A stretch of 64,000 bases of DNA from Hydractinia symbiolongicarpus (lineage: Eukaryota > Cnidaria > Hydrozoa > Anthoathecata > Hydractiniidae). Below the pieces are notes generated by a model. That model worked only from the letters and a program-made list of their open reading frames with translations. It ran no database searches and was not told the DNA's origin. This document shows positions 50,643 through 63,800 of the stretch, piece by piece; the stretch's first letter is position 1, and every line of letters begins with the position of its first letter. The translations under genes and the position numbers were made by a program. The stretch spans positions 7,504,001-7,568,000 of the forward strand of contig NC_079877.1 of assembly GCF_029227915.1 (NCBI RefSeq), read 5' to 3'.

Positions 50643-52501
50643 CATTAGGCTCTGTGGTAGCGTTTTATTTAAAAATTTAGGTAAATAAGATTTTCTTACT
50701 GTGGGACCAATCCTGGCCGTTAGCACGAACTGAAGAAATAAAGACATTCTCAAAAACTACATTTCATTGATTTCTTGGCGGTATAATTCCGTTTGAGTTA
50801 CAACGGTTGCGTCACATATTCGTACCAGCATGTATTTAGCGAAAGTATTCGGATATTACTAGGTTGCATTGATTTTAACTGTGAAACGTTTGACTGTGCG
50901 ACTTATATGAACTGATTTTGGACTTTGACCTTATAAATGTTTTAAGTGAGACAATTGGACGCCAAGAAATAACATTCTTCTTAATTTGACATGATTGCCG
51001 GAACTCAGCGATTACACTGGACCCTGTGGTAGCGATCCATTTAAAAATTTAGATAAATAAGTCATTTTTACTGTGGGACCAATCATAGCCGTTAGCGCGC
51101 ACTGAAGATATAGAGACAGTTTAAAAACTCCATTTCATTGACTTTCTAACGGTGTCAATCCGTTTGAGTAACAACAGATGCGTCACACATTCGTACCAAC
51201 ATGTATTTAACGAAAGTATTCGGATATTACTAGGTTGCATCGCTTTTAACTGTGAAACGTTTGACTGTGCGACTTAAATGAACTGATTTTGGACTTTGAC
51301 CTTATAAATGTTATAAGTGAGACAATTGGACGCCAAGAAATAACATTCTTCTTAATTTGACATGATTGCTGGAACTCAGCGATTACACTGGGCGCTGTGG
51401 TAGCGCTTTATTTAAAAATTAAGATAAATAAGTCTTTTTTTAATGTGGGACCAATCCTAGCCGTTATTGCGCGCTGAAGAAATAGAGACAGTTTCAAAAA
51501 CCACATTTCATTGACTTTCTAACGGTGTCAATCCGTTTGAGTTACAACAGTTGCGTCACATATTCGTACCAAAATGTATTTAGTGATTTTCTTCGGATAA
51601 TACTAAGTTGTATCGCTTTTAACAGTGAAACTACTGACTGTGGTAATTATTTGAACTGATTCAGGACTGTGACCTTATAAATGTGATAAATGAGGCAATA
51701 GGTCTTCAAGGAATATCATTCTTCTTAATTTGACATGATTGCTGGAATTCAGCGATTACATTAGGCTCTGTGGTAGCCCTTGTTTAAAAATTTAGATAAA
51801 TAAGTCATTTTTTACTGTGGGACCAATCCTAGCCGTTAGTTCGCGCTGAAGAAATAGAGACAGCTTCAAAAAGTACATTTCATTGACTTTCTAACGGTGT
51901 CAATCCGTTTGAGTTACAACGGTTGGGTCACATATTCGAACCAACATGTATTTAGCGATATTTTTCTGATATTACTAGGTTGCATCGCTTCAAACAGTGA
52001 AACGATTGACTGTGGGACTTAATTGAATTAACTTTGGACTGTGACCTCATAAGTGTGATAAATGAGACAATTGGACTCCAGGAAAGAACATTCTTCTTAA
52101 TTTGACATGATTGCCGGAACTCAGCGATTACACTGGACCCTGTGGTAGCGATTCATTAAAAATTTAGATAAATAAGTCATTTTTAATGTGGGACCAATCC
52201 TAGCCGTTAGCGCGCGCTGAAGATATAGAGACAGTTTCAAAAACTCCATTTCATTGACTTTCTAACGGTGTCAATCCGTTTGAGTTACAGCGGTTGCGTC
52301 ACACATTCGTACCAACATGTATTTAGTGATTTTTTTCCGATATTACTAAGTTGTATCGCTTTCAACAGTGAAACGATTGACTGTGGGACTTAATTGAACT
52401 GATTTTGGACTTTGACCTTATAAATGTGATAAATGAGTCATTTTGACTACAAGAAATGATATTATTCGTAATTTGACATGATTGCTGGAACTCAGCGATT
52501 A
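50643..52501 (+). repeat. 1,859 bp pentamer HOR, copy 3
   Basis: Nearly identical to copy 2. Differences seen by eye include GAAACTACTGACTG at about 51,627 for GAAACTATTGACTG, and the standard GCTGGAACTCAGCG at about 51,369. The marker lies at 50,782, exactly 1,859 bp from the one at 48,923 and from the one at 52,641. No gene is seen. Confidence 0.88.
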
Positions 52502-54377
52502 CATTAGGCTCTGTGGTAGCGTTTTATTTAAAAATTTAGGTAAATAAGATTTTCTTACTGTGGGACCAATCCTGGCCGTTAGCACGAACTGAAGAAATAA
52601 AGACATTCTCAAAAACTACATTTCATTGATTTCTTGGCGGTATAATTCCGTTTGAGTTACAACGGTTGCGTCACATATTCGTACCAGCATGTATTTAACG
52701 AAAGTATTCGGATATTACTAGGTTGCATTGATTTTAACTGTGAAACGTTTGACTGTGCGACTTATATGAACTGATTTTGGACTTTGACCTTATAAATGTT
52801 ATAAGTGAGACAATTGGACGCCAAGAAATAACATTCTTCTTAATTTGACATGATTGCCGGAACTCAGCGATTACACTGGACCCTGTGGTAGCGATCCATT
52901 TAAAAATTTAGATAAATAAGTCATTTTTACTGTGGGACCAATCATAGCCGTTAGCGCGCACTGAAGATATAGAGACAGTTTAAAAACTCCATTTCATTGA
53001 CTTTCTAACAGTGTCAATCCGTTTGAGTAACAACAGTTGCGTCACACATTCGTACCAACATGTATTTAGCGAAAGTATTCGGATATTACTAGGTTGCATC
53101 GCTTTTAACTGTGAAACGTTTGACTGTGCGACTTAAATGAACTGATTTTGGACTTTGACCTTATAAATGTTATAAGTGAGACAATTGGACGCCAAGAAAT
53201 AACATTCTTTTTAATTTGACATGATTGCTGGAACTCAGCGATTACACTGGGCGCTGTGGTAGCGCTTTATTTAAAAATTAAGATAAATAAGTCTTTTTTT
53301 AATGTGGGACCAATCCTAGCCGTTATTGCGCGCTGAAGAAATAGAGACAGTTTCAAAAACCACATTTCATTGACTTTCTAACGGTGTCAATCCGTTTGAG
53401 TTACAACAGTTGCGTCACATATTCGTACCAAAATGTATTTAGTGATTTTCTTCGGATAATACTAAGTTGTATCGCTTTTAACAGTGAAACTATTGACTGT
53501 GGTAATTATTTGAACTGATTCAGGACTGTGACCTTATAAATGTGATAAATGAGGCAATAGGTCTTCAAGGAATATCATTCTTCTTAATTTGACATGATTG
53601 CTGGAATTCAGCGATTACATTAGGCTCTGTGGTAGCCCTTGTTTAAAAATTTAGATAAATAAGTCATTTTTTACTGTGGGACCAATCCTAGCCGTTAGTT
53701 CGCGCTGAAGAAATAGAGACAGCTTCAAAAAGTACATTTCATTGACTTTCTAACGGTGTCAATCCGTTTGAGTTACAACGGTTGGGTCACATATTCCAAC
53801 CAACATGTATTTAGCGATATTTTTCTGATATTACTAGGTTGCATCGCTTCAAACAGTGAAACGATTGACTGTGGGACTTAATTGAACTAACTTTGGACTG
53901 TGACCTTATAAGTGTGATAAATGAGACAATTGGACTCCAGGAAAGAACATTCTTCTTAATTTGACATGATTGCCGGAACTCAGCGATTACACTGGACCCT
54001 GTCGTAGCGATTCATTAAAAATTTAGATAAATAAGTCATTTTTACTGTGGGACCAATCCTAGCCGTTAGCGCGCGCTGAAGATATAGAGACAGTTTCAAA
54101 AACTCCATTTCATTGACTTTCTAACGGTGTCAATCCGTTTGAGTTACAGCGGTTGCGTCACACATTCGTACCAACATGTTATTAGTGATTTTTTTCCGAT
54201 ATCACTAAGTTGTATCGCTTTCAACAGTGAAACGATTGACTGTGGGACTTAATTGAACTGATTTTAAACTTTGACCTTATAAATGTGATAAATGAGTCAT
54301 TTTGACTACAAGAAATGATATTATTCGTAATTTGACATGATTGCTGGAACTCAGCGATTACATTAGGCTCTGTGGTA
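52502..54377 (+). repeat. 1,859 bp pentamer HOR, copy 4 (right edge)
   Basis: Copy 4 differs by TTTAACGAAAG at about 52,695, ATGTTATAAGTGAG at about 52,797, CTAACAGTGTCAATCC at about 53,005, CATATTCCAACC at about 53,790 and GTTATTAGTG at about 54,178. The HOR ends near 54,377. There GCTCTGTGGTAG is followed by CCCTTTTATTAAAAATTTAG instead of the next unit's GCGTTTTATTT. This is also the last marker-bearing unit in the window (TATAAT at 52,641). Confidence 0.85.
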
Positions 54378-57300
54378 GCCCTTTTATTAAAAATTTAGAT
54401 AAATAAGTCATTTTTTACTGTGGGACAAATCCTAGCCGTTAGCGCGCGCTGAAGAAATAGAGACAGTTTTAAAAACTCCATTTCATTGACTTTCTAACGG
54501 TGTCAATCCGTTTGAGTTACAACGGTTGCGTCACATATTCGTACCAACATGTATTTAGCGATATTTTTCTGATATTACTAGGTTGCATCGCTTCTAACAG
54601 TGAAACGATTGACTGTGGGACTTAATAGAACTAACTTTGGACTGTGACCTCATAAGTGTGATAAATGAGACAATTGGACTCCAAGAAAGGACATTCTTCT
54701 TAATTTGACATGATTGCCGGAACTCAGCGATTACACCGGACCCTGTGGTAGCGATTCATTTAAAAATTTAGATAAATAAGTCATTTATTACTGTGGAAAC
54801 AATCCTAGCCGTTATCGCGCGCTGAAGAAGTAGAGACAGCTTCAAAAAGTACATTTCATTGACTTTTTCAAGGTGTCAATCCGTTTGAGTTACAACGGTT
54901 GCGTCACACATTCGTACCAACATGTATTTAGTGATATTTTTCCGATATTACTAAGTTGTATCGCTTTCAACAGTGAAACGCTTGACTGTGGGACTTAGTT
55001 GAACTGATTTTGGACTTTGGCCTTATAAATTGGATAAATGAGCCATTATGACTAGAAGAAATAACATTCTCCTTAATATGACATGATTGCTGGAACTCAG
55101 CGATTACACTGTGCGCTGTGGTAGCGCTTTGTTTAAAAGTTAAGATAAATAAGTCATTTATTACGGTGGAACCAATCCTAGCCGTTATCGCACGCTGAAG
55201 AAATAGAGACAGTTTCAAAAACTACATTTCATTGACTTTCTAACGGTGTCAATCCGTTTGAGTTAAAACGGTTGTGTCACATATTCGTACCAGCATGTAT
55301 TTAGTGATTTTCTTCCGATATTACTAAGTTGTATCGCTTTCAACAGAAAAACGATTGACTGTGAAACTTAATTGAACTGATTTTGGACTTTGACCTTATA
55401 AATGTAATAAATGAGCCATTATGACTAGAAGAAATAACATTCTCCTTAATTTGACATGATTGCTGGAACTCAGCGATTACACTGGGCGCTGTGGTAGCGC
55501 TTTGTTTAAAAGTTAAGATAAATAAGTCATTTATTACTGTGGAAACAATCCTAGCCGTTATCGCACCCTGAAGAAATAGAGACAGTTTCAAAAGCTACAT
55601 TTCATTGACTTTCTAACGGTGTCAATCCGTTTGAATTAAAACGGTTGCGTCACACATTCGTACCAACATGTATTTAGTGATATTTTTCCAATATTACTAA
55701 GTTGTATCGCTTTCAACAGTGAAACGATTGACTGTGGGACTTAGTTGAACTGATTTTGGACTTTGACCTTATAAATGTGATAAATGAGTCATTTTGACAA
55801 CAAGAAATGACATTCTTCTTAGTTTGACATGATTGCTGGAACTCAGCGATTACACTGGGCGCTGTGGTAACGCTTTATTTAAAAATTAAGATAAATAAGT
55901 CATTTTGTACTGTTGGACCAATCCTAGCCGTTACCGCGCGCTGAATAAATAGAGACAGTTTCAAAAACTACATTTCATTGACTTTCTAACGGTGTCAATC
56001 CGTTTGAGTTAGAACGGTTGCGTCACATAATCGTACCAGCATGTATATAGTGATTTTCTTCCGATATTATTAAGTTGTATTGCTTTTAACTGTGAAACGA
56101 TTGACTGTGCGACTTAATTGAACTGATTTGGAACTTTGACCTTATAAATGTTATAAGTGAGACAATTGGACACCAAGAAATACCATTCTTCTTAATTTGA
56201 CATGATTGGTGGAACTAAGCGTATACACTGGACCCTGTAGTAGCGATTCATTTAAAAATTTAGATAAAGAAGTCATTTTTACTGTGGGACCAATCCTAGC
56301 CGTTAGCGCGCGCTGAAGATATAGAGATAGTTTCAAAAACTCCATTTCATTGACTTTCTAACGGTGTCAATCCGTTTGAGTTAGAACGGTTGCTTCACAT
56401 AATCGTACCAACATGTATTTAGTGATTTTCTTCCGATATTACTAAGTTGTATCGCTTTCAACAGAGAAACGATTGACTGTGGCACTTAATTGAACTGATT
56501 TTTGACTTTGACCTTACAAATGTAATAAATGAGCCATTTTGACTAGAAGAAATAACATTCTCCTTAATTTGACATGATTGCTGGAACTCAGCGATTACAC
56601 TATGCGCTGTGGTAGCGCTTTGTTTAAAAGTTAAGATAAATAAGTCATTTATTACGGTGGAAACAATCCTAGCCGTTATTGCACGCTGAAGAAATAGAGA
56701 CTGTTTCAAAAACTACATTTCATTGACTTTCTAACGGTGTCAATCCGTTTGAGTTACAACGGTTGCGTCACATATTCGTACCAACGTGTATTTAGCGAAA
56801 GTATTCTGATATTACTAGGTTGCATCGCTTTTAACTGTGAAACGTTTGACTGTGCGACTTAATTGAACTGATTTTGGACTTTGACCTTATAAATGTTACA
56901 AGTGAGACAATTGGACTCCAAGAAATGACATTCTTCTTAATTTGACATGATTGCTGGAACTCAGCGATTACACTGGGCGCTGTGGTAGCGCTTTATTTAA
57001 AAATTAAGATAAATAAGTCTTTTTTTACTGTTGGACCAATCCTAGCAGATATCGCGCGCTGAAGAAATAGAGACAGTTTCAAAACCACATTTCATTGACT
57101 TTCTAACGGTGTCAATGCGTTTGAGTTACAACGGTTGTGTCACATAATCGTACCATCATGTATTTAGTGATTTTCTTCCGATATTACTAAGTTGTATCGC
57201 TTTTAACAGTGAAACGATTGACTGTGGGAATTATTTGAACTGATTCAGGACGTTGACCTTATAAATGTAATAAATGAGCCATTATGACTAGAGGAAATAA

Positions 57301-57480
57301 CATTCTCCTTAATTTGACATAATTGCTGGAACTCAGCGATTACACTGGGCGCTGTGGTAGCGCTTTGTTTAAAAGTTAAGATAAATAAGTCATTTATTAC
57401 TGTGGAAACAATCCTAGCCGTTATCGCACGCTGAAGAAATCGAGACAGTTTCAAAAACTACATTTCATTGACTTTCTAAC
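54377..57480 (+). repeat. Mixed monomers, partner of 60,720-64,000 (about 17-mer spacing)
   Basis: About eight monomers. Several private variants recur 6,335-6,336 bp downstream: GACTTTTTCAAGGTGTC at 54,864 and 61,199, GAAACGCTTGACTG at 54,975 and 61,311, and TTTTGACAACAAGAAATGAC at about 55,793 and 62,129. After that the offset becomes 6,708 bp (56,151 and 62,859), so the second copy gained one monomer. Shared variants there include GATAAAGAAGTCATTTTTAC, GGTTGCTTCACATAATCG and GTGGCACTTAATTG. No gene is seen. Confidence 0.7.
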
Positions 57481-58230
57481 GGTGTCAATCCGTTTGAGTT
57501 ACAACGGTTGCGTCACATATTTGTACCAACTTGTATTTAGTGATTTCCTTCCGATATTACTAAGTTGTATCGCTTTTAACAGTGAAACGATTGACCGTGG
57601 GAATTATTTCAATTGATTCTGGACTGTGACCTTAAAAATGTGAATAATGCGCCAATTGGTCTCCAAGGAATAACATTTTTCTTAATTTGTCATGATTGCT
57701 GGAACTCAGCGATTACACTGGGCGCTGTGGTAAGGCTTTATTTAAAAATTAAGATGAATAAGTCATTTTTTACTGTGGGACCAATCCTAGCCGTTAGTTT
57801 GCGCTGAAGAAGTAGAGACAGCTTCAAAAAGTACATTTCATTGACTTTCTCACGGTGTCAATCCGTTTGAATTAAAACGGTTGCGTCACATATTTGTACC
57901 AACATGTTTTTAGTGATTTCCTTCCGATATTACTAAGTTGTATCGCTTTTAACAGTGAAACGATTGACCGTGGGAATTATTTCAATTGATTCTGGACTGT
58001 GACCTTAAAAATGTGAATAATGCGCCAATTGGTCTCCAAGGAATAACATTTTTCTTATATTGTCATGATTGCTGGAACTCAGTGATTACACTGGGCGCTG
58101 TGGTAAGGCTTTATTTAAAAATTAAGATGAATAAGTCATTTTTTACTGTGGGACCAATCCTAGCCGTTAGTTTGCGCTGAAGAAGTAGAGACAGCTTCAA
58201 AAAGTACATTTCATTGACTTTCTCACGGTG
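57480..58230 (+). repeat. Single-monomer tandem duplication (373 bp)
   Basis: The monomer from about 57,480 is followed by a near copy at an offset of 373 bp. Both have CCGTGGGAATTATTTCAATTG, CCTTAAAAATGTGAATAATG, AACATTTTTCTTA, GTGGTAAGGCTTTATTT and GATGAATAAGTC. Differences include ATTTGTCATG against ATATTGTCATG and GAACTCAGCG against GAACTCAGTG. Plus-strand frames of 64 codons at 57,613 and 57,986 are near identical for the same reason. This is the shortest repeat register seen in the window. Confidence 0.85.
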
Positions 58231-58735
58231 TCAATCCGTTTGAGTTACAACGATTGCGTCACACATTCGTACCAACATGTATTTAGTGATATTTTTCCAA
58301 TGTTACTAAGTTGTATCGCTTTCAACAGTGAAACGATTGACTGTGGGATTTAGTTGAACTGATTTTGGACTTTGACCTTATAAATGTAATAAATGAGTCA
58401 TTTTGACTACAAGAAATGACATTCTTCTTAATTTGACATGATTGCTGGAACTCAGCGATTACACTGGGCGCTGTGGTAACGCTTTATTTAAAAATTAAGA
58501 TAAATAAGTCATTTTGTACTGTGGGACCAATCCTAGCCGTTATCGCGAGCTGAAGAAATAGAGACAGTTTCAAAAACTACATTTCATTGACTTTCTAACG
58601 GTGTCGATCCGTTTGAATTAAAACGGTTGCGTCACATATTCGTACCAACATGTATTTAGCGAAAGTATTCGGATATTACTAGGTTGCATTGCTTTTAACT
58701 GTGAAACGTTTGGCTGTGCGACTTAATTGAACTGA
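58230..58735 (+). repeat. Linking monomers with GAAACGTTTGGCTGTGCG variant
   Basis: The stretch holds CCAATGTTACTAAG at about 58,297 and a chimeric monomer at about 58,605-58,735. In that chimera the TTTAGCGAAAGTATTCGG and ACTAGGTTGC sequence of the marker subfamily follows an ordinary GTGTCGATCCGTTTGAATT start. The private change GTTTGGCTGTGCG at about 58,708 recurs at about 60,944, six monomers away. No gene is seen. Confidence 0.65.
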
Positions 58736-60830
58736 TTTTGGACTTTGACCTTATAAATGTGATAAATGAGTCATTTTGACTACAAGAAATGACATTCTTC
58801 TTAGTTTGACATGATTGCTGGAACTCAGCGATTACACTGGGCGCTGTGGTAACGCTTTATTTAAAAATTAAGATAAATAAGTCATTTTGTACTGTGGGAC
58901 CAATCCTAGCCGTTATCGCGCGCTGAAGAAATAGAGACAGTTTCAAAAACTACATTTCATTGACTTTCTAACGGTGTCAATCCGTTTGAGTTAAAACGGT
59001 TGCGTCACATAATCGTACCAGCATGTATTTAGTGATTTTCCTCCGATATTACTAAGTTGTATCGCTTTCAACAGAGAAACGATTGACTGTGAAACTTAAT
59101 TGAACTGATTTTGGACTTTGACCTTATAAATGTAATAAATGAGCCATTATGACTAGAAGAAATAACATTCTCCCTAATTTGACATGATTGCTGGAACTCA
59201 GCGATTACACTGGGCGCTGTGGTAGCGCTTTGTTTAAAAGTTAAGATAAATAAGTCATTTATTACTGTGGAAACAATCCTAGCCGTTATCGCACCCTGAA
59301 GAAATAGAGACAGTTTCAAAAACTACATTTCATTGACTTTCTAACGGTGTCAATCCGTTTGAATTAAAACGTTTGCGTCACACAATCGTACCAACATGTA
59401 TTTAGTGATATTTTTCCGATATTACTAAGTTGTATCGCTTTCAACAGTGAAACGATTGACTGTGGGACTTAGTTGAACTGATTTCGGACTTTGACCTTAT
59501 AAATGTGATAAATGAGTCATTTTGACTACAAGAAATGACATTCTTCTTAGTTTGACATGATTGCTGGAACTCAGCGATTACACTGGGCGCTGTGGTAACG
59601 CTTTATTTAAAAATTAAGATAAATAAATCATTTTAACTGTGGGACCAATACTAGCCGTTATCGCGCGCTGAAGAAATAGAGACAGTTTCAAAAACTACAT
59701 TTCATTGACTTTCTAACGGTGTCAATCCGTTTGAGTTAAAACGGTTGCGTCACATAATCGTACCAGCATGTATTTAGTGATTTTCTTCCGATATTACTAA
59801 GTTGTATTGCTTTCAACAGAGAAACGATTGACTTTGAAACTTAATTGAACTGATTTTGGACTTTGACCTTATAAATGTAATAAATGAGCCATTATGACTA
59901 GAAGAAATAACATTCTCCTTAATTTGACATGATTGCTGGAACTCAGCGATTACACTGGGCGCTGTGGTAGCGCTTTGTTTAAAAGTTAAGATAAATAAGT
60001 CATTTATTACTGTGGAAACAATCCTAGCCGTTATCGCACCCTGAAGAAATAGAGACAGTTTCAAAAACTACATTTCATTGACTTTCTAACGGTGTCAATC
60101 CGTTTGAATTAAAACGTTTGCGTCACACAATCGTACCAACATGTATTTAGTGATATTTTTCCGATATTACTAAGTTGTATCGCTTTCAACAGTGAAACGA
60201 TTGACTGTGGGACTTAGTTGAACTGATTTCGGACTTTGACCTTATAAATGTGATAAATGAGTCATTTTGACTACAAGAAATGACATTCTTCTTAGTTTGA
60301 CATGATTGCTGGAACTCAGCGATTACACTGGGCGCTGTGGTAACGCTTTATTTAAAAATTAAGATAAATAAATCATTTTAACTGTGGGACCAATACTAGC
60401 CGTTATCGCGCGCTGAAGAAATAGAGACAGTTTCAAAAACTACATTTCATTGACTTTCTAACGGTGTCAATCCGTTTGAGTTAAAACGGTTGCGTCACAT
60501 AATCGTACCAGCATGTATTTAGTGATTTTCTTCCGATATTACTAAGTTGTATTGCTTTCAACAGAGAAACGATTGACTTTGAAACTTAATTGAACTGATT
60601 TTGGACTTTGACCTTAAAAATGTAATAAATGAGCCATTATGACTAGAAGAAATAACATTCTCCTTAATTTGACATGATTGCTGGAACTCAGCGATTACAC
60701 TGGGCGCTGTGGTAGCGCTTTGTTTAAAAGTTAAGATAAATAAGTCATTTATTACTGTGGAAACAATCCTAGCCGTTATCGCACCCTGAAGAAATAGAGA
60801 CAGTTTCAAAAACTACATTTCATTGACTTT
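58735..60830 (+). repeat. Dimer HOR, unit 745 bp, about 2.8 units
   Basis: Two monomer types alternate: CAGTGAAACG / GACTACAAGAAATG / GGTAACGC, and CAGAGAAACG / GTGAAACTTAATTG / GCGCTTTGTTT / CGCACCCTGAAG. The second type begins its minus-strand 83-codon frame at 59,068, 59,813 and 60,558, exactly 745 bp apart. The last two full units (59,341-60,085 and 60,086-60,830) share GAATTAAAACGTTTGCG or its start, TGATTTCGGAC, AAATAAATCATTTTAACTG and CCAATACTAGCCG, so they are the newest pair. The first unit is partial. Confidence 0.85.
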
Positions 60831-63800
60831 CTAACGGTGTCAATCCGTTTGAATTAAAACGGTTGCGTCACATATTCGTACCAACATGTATTTAGCGAAA
60901 GTATTCGGATATTACTAGGTTGCATCGCTTTTAACTGTGAAACGTTTGGCTGTGCGACTTAATTGAACTGCTTTTGGACTTTGACCTTATAAATGTTGTA
61001 AGTGAGACAATTGGACTCCAAGAAATAACATTCTTCTTAATTTGACATAATTGCTGGAACTCAGCGATTACACTGGGCGCTGTGGTAAGGCTTTATTTAA
61101 AAATTAAGATGAATAAGTCATTTTTTACTGTGGCACCAATCCTAGCCGTTAGTTTGCGCTGAAGAAGTAGAGACAGCTTCAAAAAGTACATTTCATTGAC
61201 TTTTTCAAGGTGTCAATCCGTTTGAGTTACAACGGTTGCGTCACACATTCCTACCAACATGTATTTAGTGATATTTTCCGATATTACTAAGTTGTATCGC
61301 TTTCAACAGTGAAACGCTTGACTGTGGGACTTAGTTGAACTGATTTTGGACTTTGACCTTATAAATGTGATAAATGAGTCATTTTGACTACAAGAAATGA
61401 CATTCTTCTTAGTTTGACATGATTGCTGGAACTCAGCGATTACACTGGGCGCTGTGGTAACGCTTTATTTAAAAATTAAGATAAATAAGTCATTTGGTAC
61501 TGTGGGACCAATCCTAGCCGTTATCGCGCGCTGAAGAAATAGAGACAGTTTCAAAAACTACATTTCATTGACTTTCTAACGGTTTCAACCCGTTTGAGTT
61601 AAAACGGTTGCGTCACATAATCGTACCAGCATGTATTTAGTGATTTTCTTCCGTTATTACTAAGTTGTATCGCTTTCAACAGAGAAACGATTGACTGTGA
61701 AACTTAATTGAACTGATTTTGGACTTTGACCTTATAAATGTAATAAATGAGCCATTATGACTAGAAGAAATAACATTCTCCTTAATTTGACATGATTGCT
61801 GGAACTCAGCGATTACACTGGGCGCTGTGGTAGCGCTTTGTTTAAAAGTTAAGATAAATAAGTCATTTATTACTGTGGAAACAATCCTAGCCGTTATCGC
61901 ACCCTGAAGAAATAGAGACAGTTTCAAAAACTACATTTCATTGACTTTCTAACGGTGTCAATCCGTTTGAATTAAAACGGTTGCGTCACACATTCGTACC
62001 AACATGTATTTAGTGATATTTTTCCGATATTACTAAGTTGTATCGCTTTCAACAGTGAAACGATTGACTGTGGGACTTAGTTGAACTGATTTTGGACTTT
62101 GACCTTATAAATGTGATGAATGAGTCATTTTGACAACAAGAAATGACATTCTTCTTAGTTTGACATGATTGCTGGAACTCAGCGATTACACTGGGCGCTG
62201 TGGTAACGCTTTATTTAAAAATTAAGATAAATAAGTCATTTTGTACTGTGGGACCAATCCTAGCCATTACCGCGCGCTGAAGAAATAGAGACAGTTTCAA
62301 AACTACATTTCATTGACTTTCTAACGGTGTCAATCCGTTTGAGTTAGAACGGTTGCGTCACATAATCGTACCAGCATGTATTTAGTGATTTTCTTCCGAT
62401 ATTACTAAGTTGTATCGCTTTCAACAGAGAAACGATTGACTGTGGGACTTAATTGAACTGATTTTGGGCTTTGACCTTATAAATGTAATAAATGAGCCAT
62501 TTTGACTAGAAGAAATAACATTCTCCTTAATTTGACATGATTGCTGGAACTCAGCGATTACACTATGCGCTGTGGTAGCGCTCTGTTTAAAAGTTAAGAT
62601 AAATAAGTCATTTATTACGGTGGAAAAAATCCTAGCCGTTATCGCACGCTGAAGAAATAGAGACAGTTTTAAAAACTACATTTCATTGACTTTCTAACGG
62701 TGTCAATCCGTTTGAGTTAAAACGGTTGCGTCACATATTCGTACCAACATGTATTTAGTGATTTCCTTCCGATAATACTAGGTTGCATCGCTTTTAACTG
62801 TGAAACGTTTGACTGTGCAACTTAATTGAACTGATTTTGAACTTTGACCTTATAAATGTTATAAGTGAGACAATTGGACACCAAGAAATACCATTCTTCT
62901 TAATTTGACATGATTGGTGGAACTAAGCGTATAGACTGGACCCTGTGGTAGCGATTCATTTAAAAATTTAGATAAAGAAGTCATTTTTACTGTGGGACCA
63001 ATCCTAGCCGTTAACGCGCGCTGGAGATATAGAGATAGTTTCAAAAACTCCATTTCATTGACTTTCTAACGGTGTCAATCCGTTTGAGTTAGAACGGTTG
63101 CTTCACATAATCGTACCAACATGTATTTAGTGATTTTCTTCCGATATTACTAAGTTGTATCGCTTTCAACAGAGAAACGATTGACTGTGGCACTTAATTG
63201 AACTGATTTTTGACTTTGACCTTATAAATGTAATAAATGAGCCATTTTGACTAGAAGAAATAACATTCTCCTTAATTTGACATGATTGCTGGAACTCAGC
63301 GATTACACTGTGCGCTGTGGTAGCGCTTTGTTTAAAAGTTAAGATAAATAAGTCATTTATTACGGTGGAAACAATCCTAGCCGTTATCGCACGCTGAAGA
63401 AATAGAGACAGTTTCAAAAACTACATTTCATTGACTTTCTAACGGTGTCAATCCGTTTGAGTTAAAACGGTTGCGTCACATAATCGTACCAGCATGTATT
63501 TAGTGATTTTCTTCCGATATTACTAAGTTGTATCGCTTTCAACAGAGAAACGATTGACTGTGAGACTTAATTGAACTGATTTTGGACTTTGACCTTATAA
63601 ATGTAATAAATGAGCCATTATGACTAAAAGAAATAACATTCTCCTTAATTTGACATGATTGCTGGAACTCAGCGATTACACTGGGCGCTGTGGTAGCGCT
63701 TTGTTTAAAAGTTAAGATAAATAAGTCATTTATTACTGTGGAAACAATCCTAGCCGTTATCGCACCCTGAAGAAATAGAGACAGTTTCAAAAACTACATT

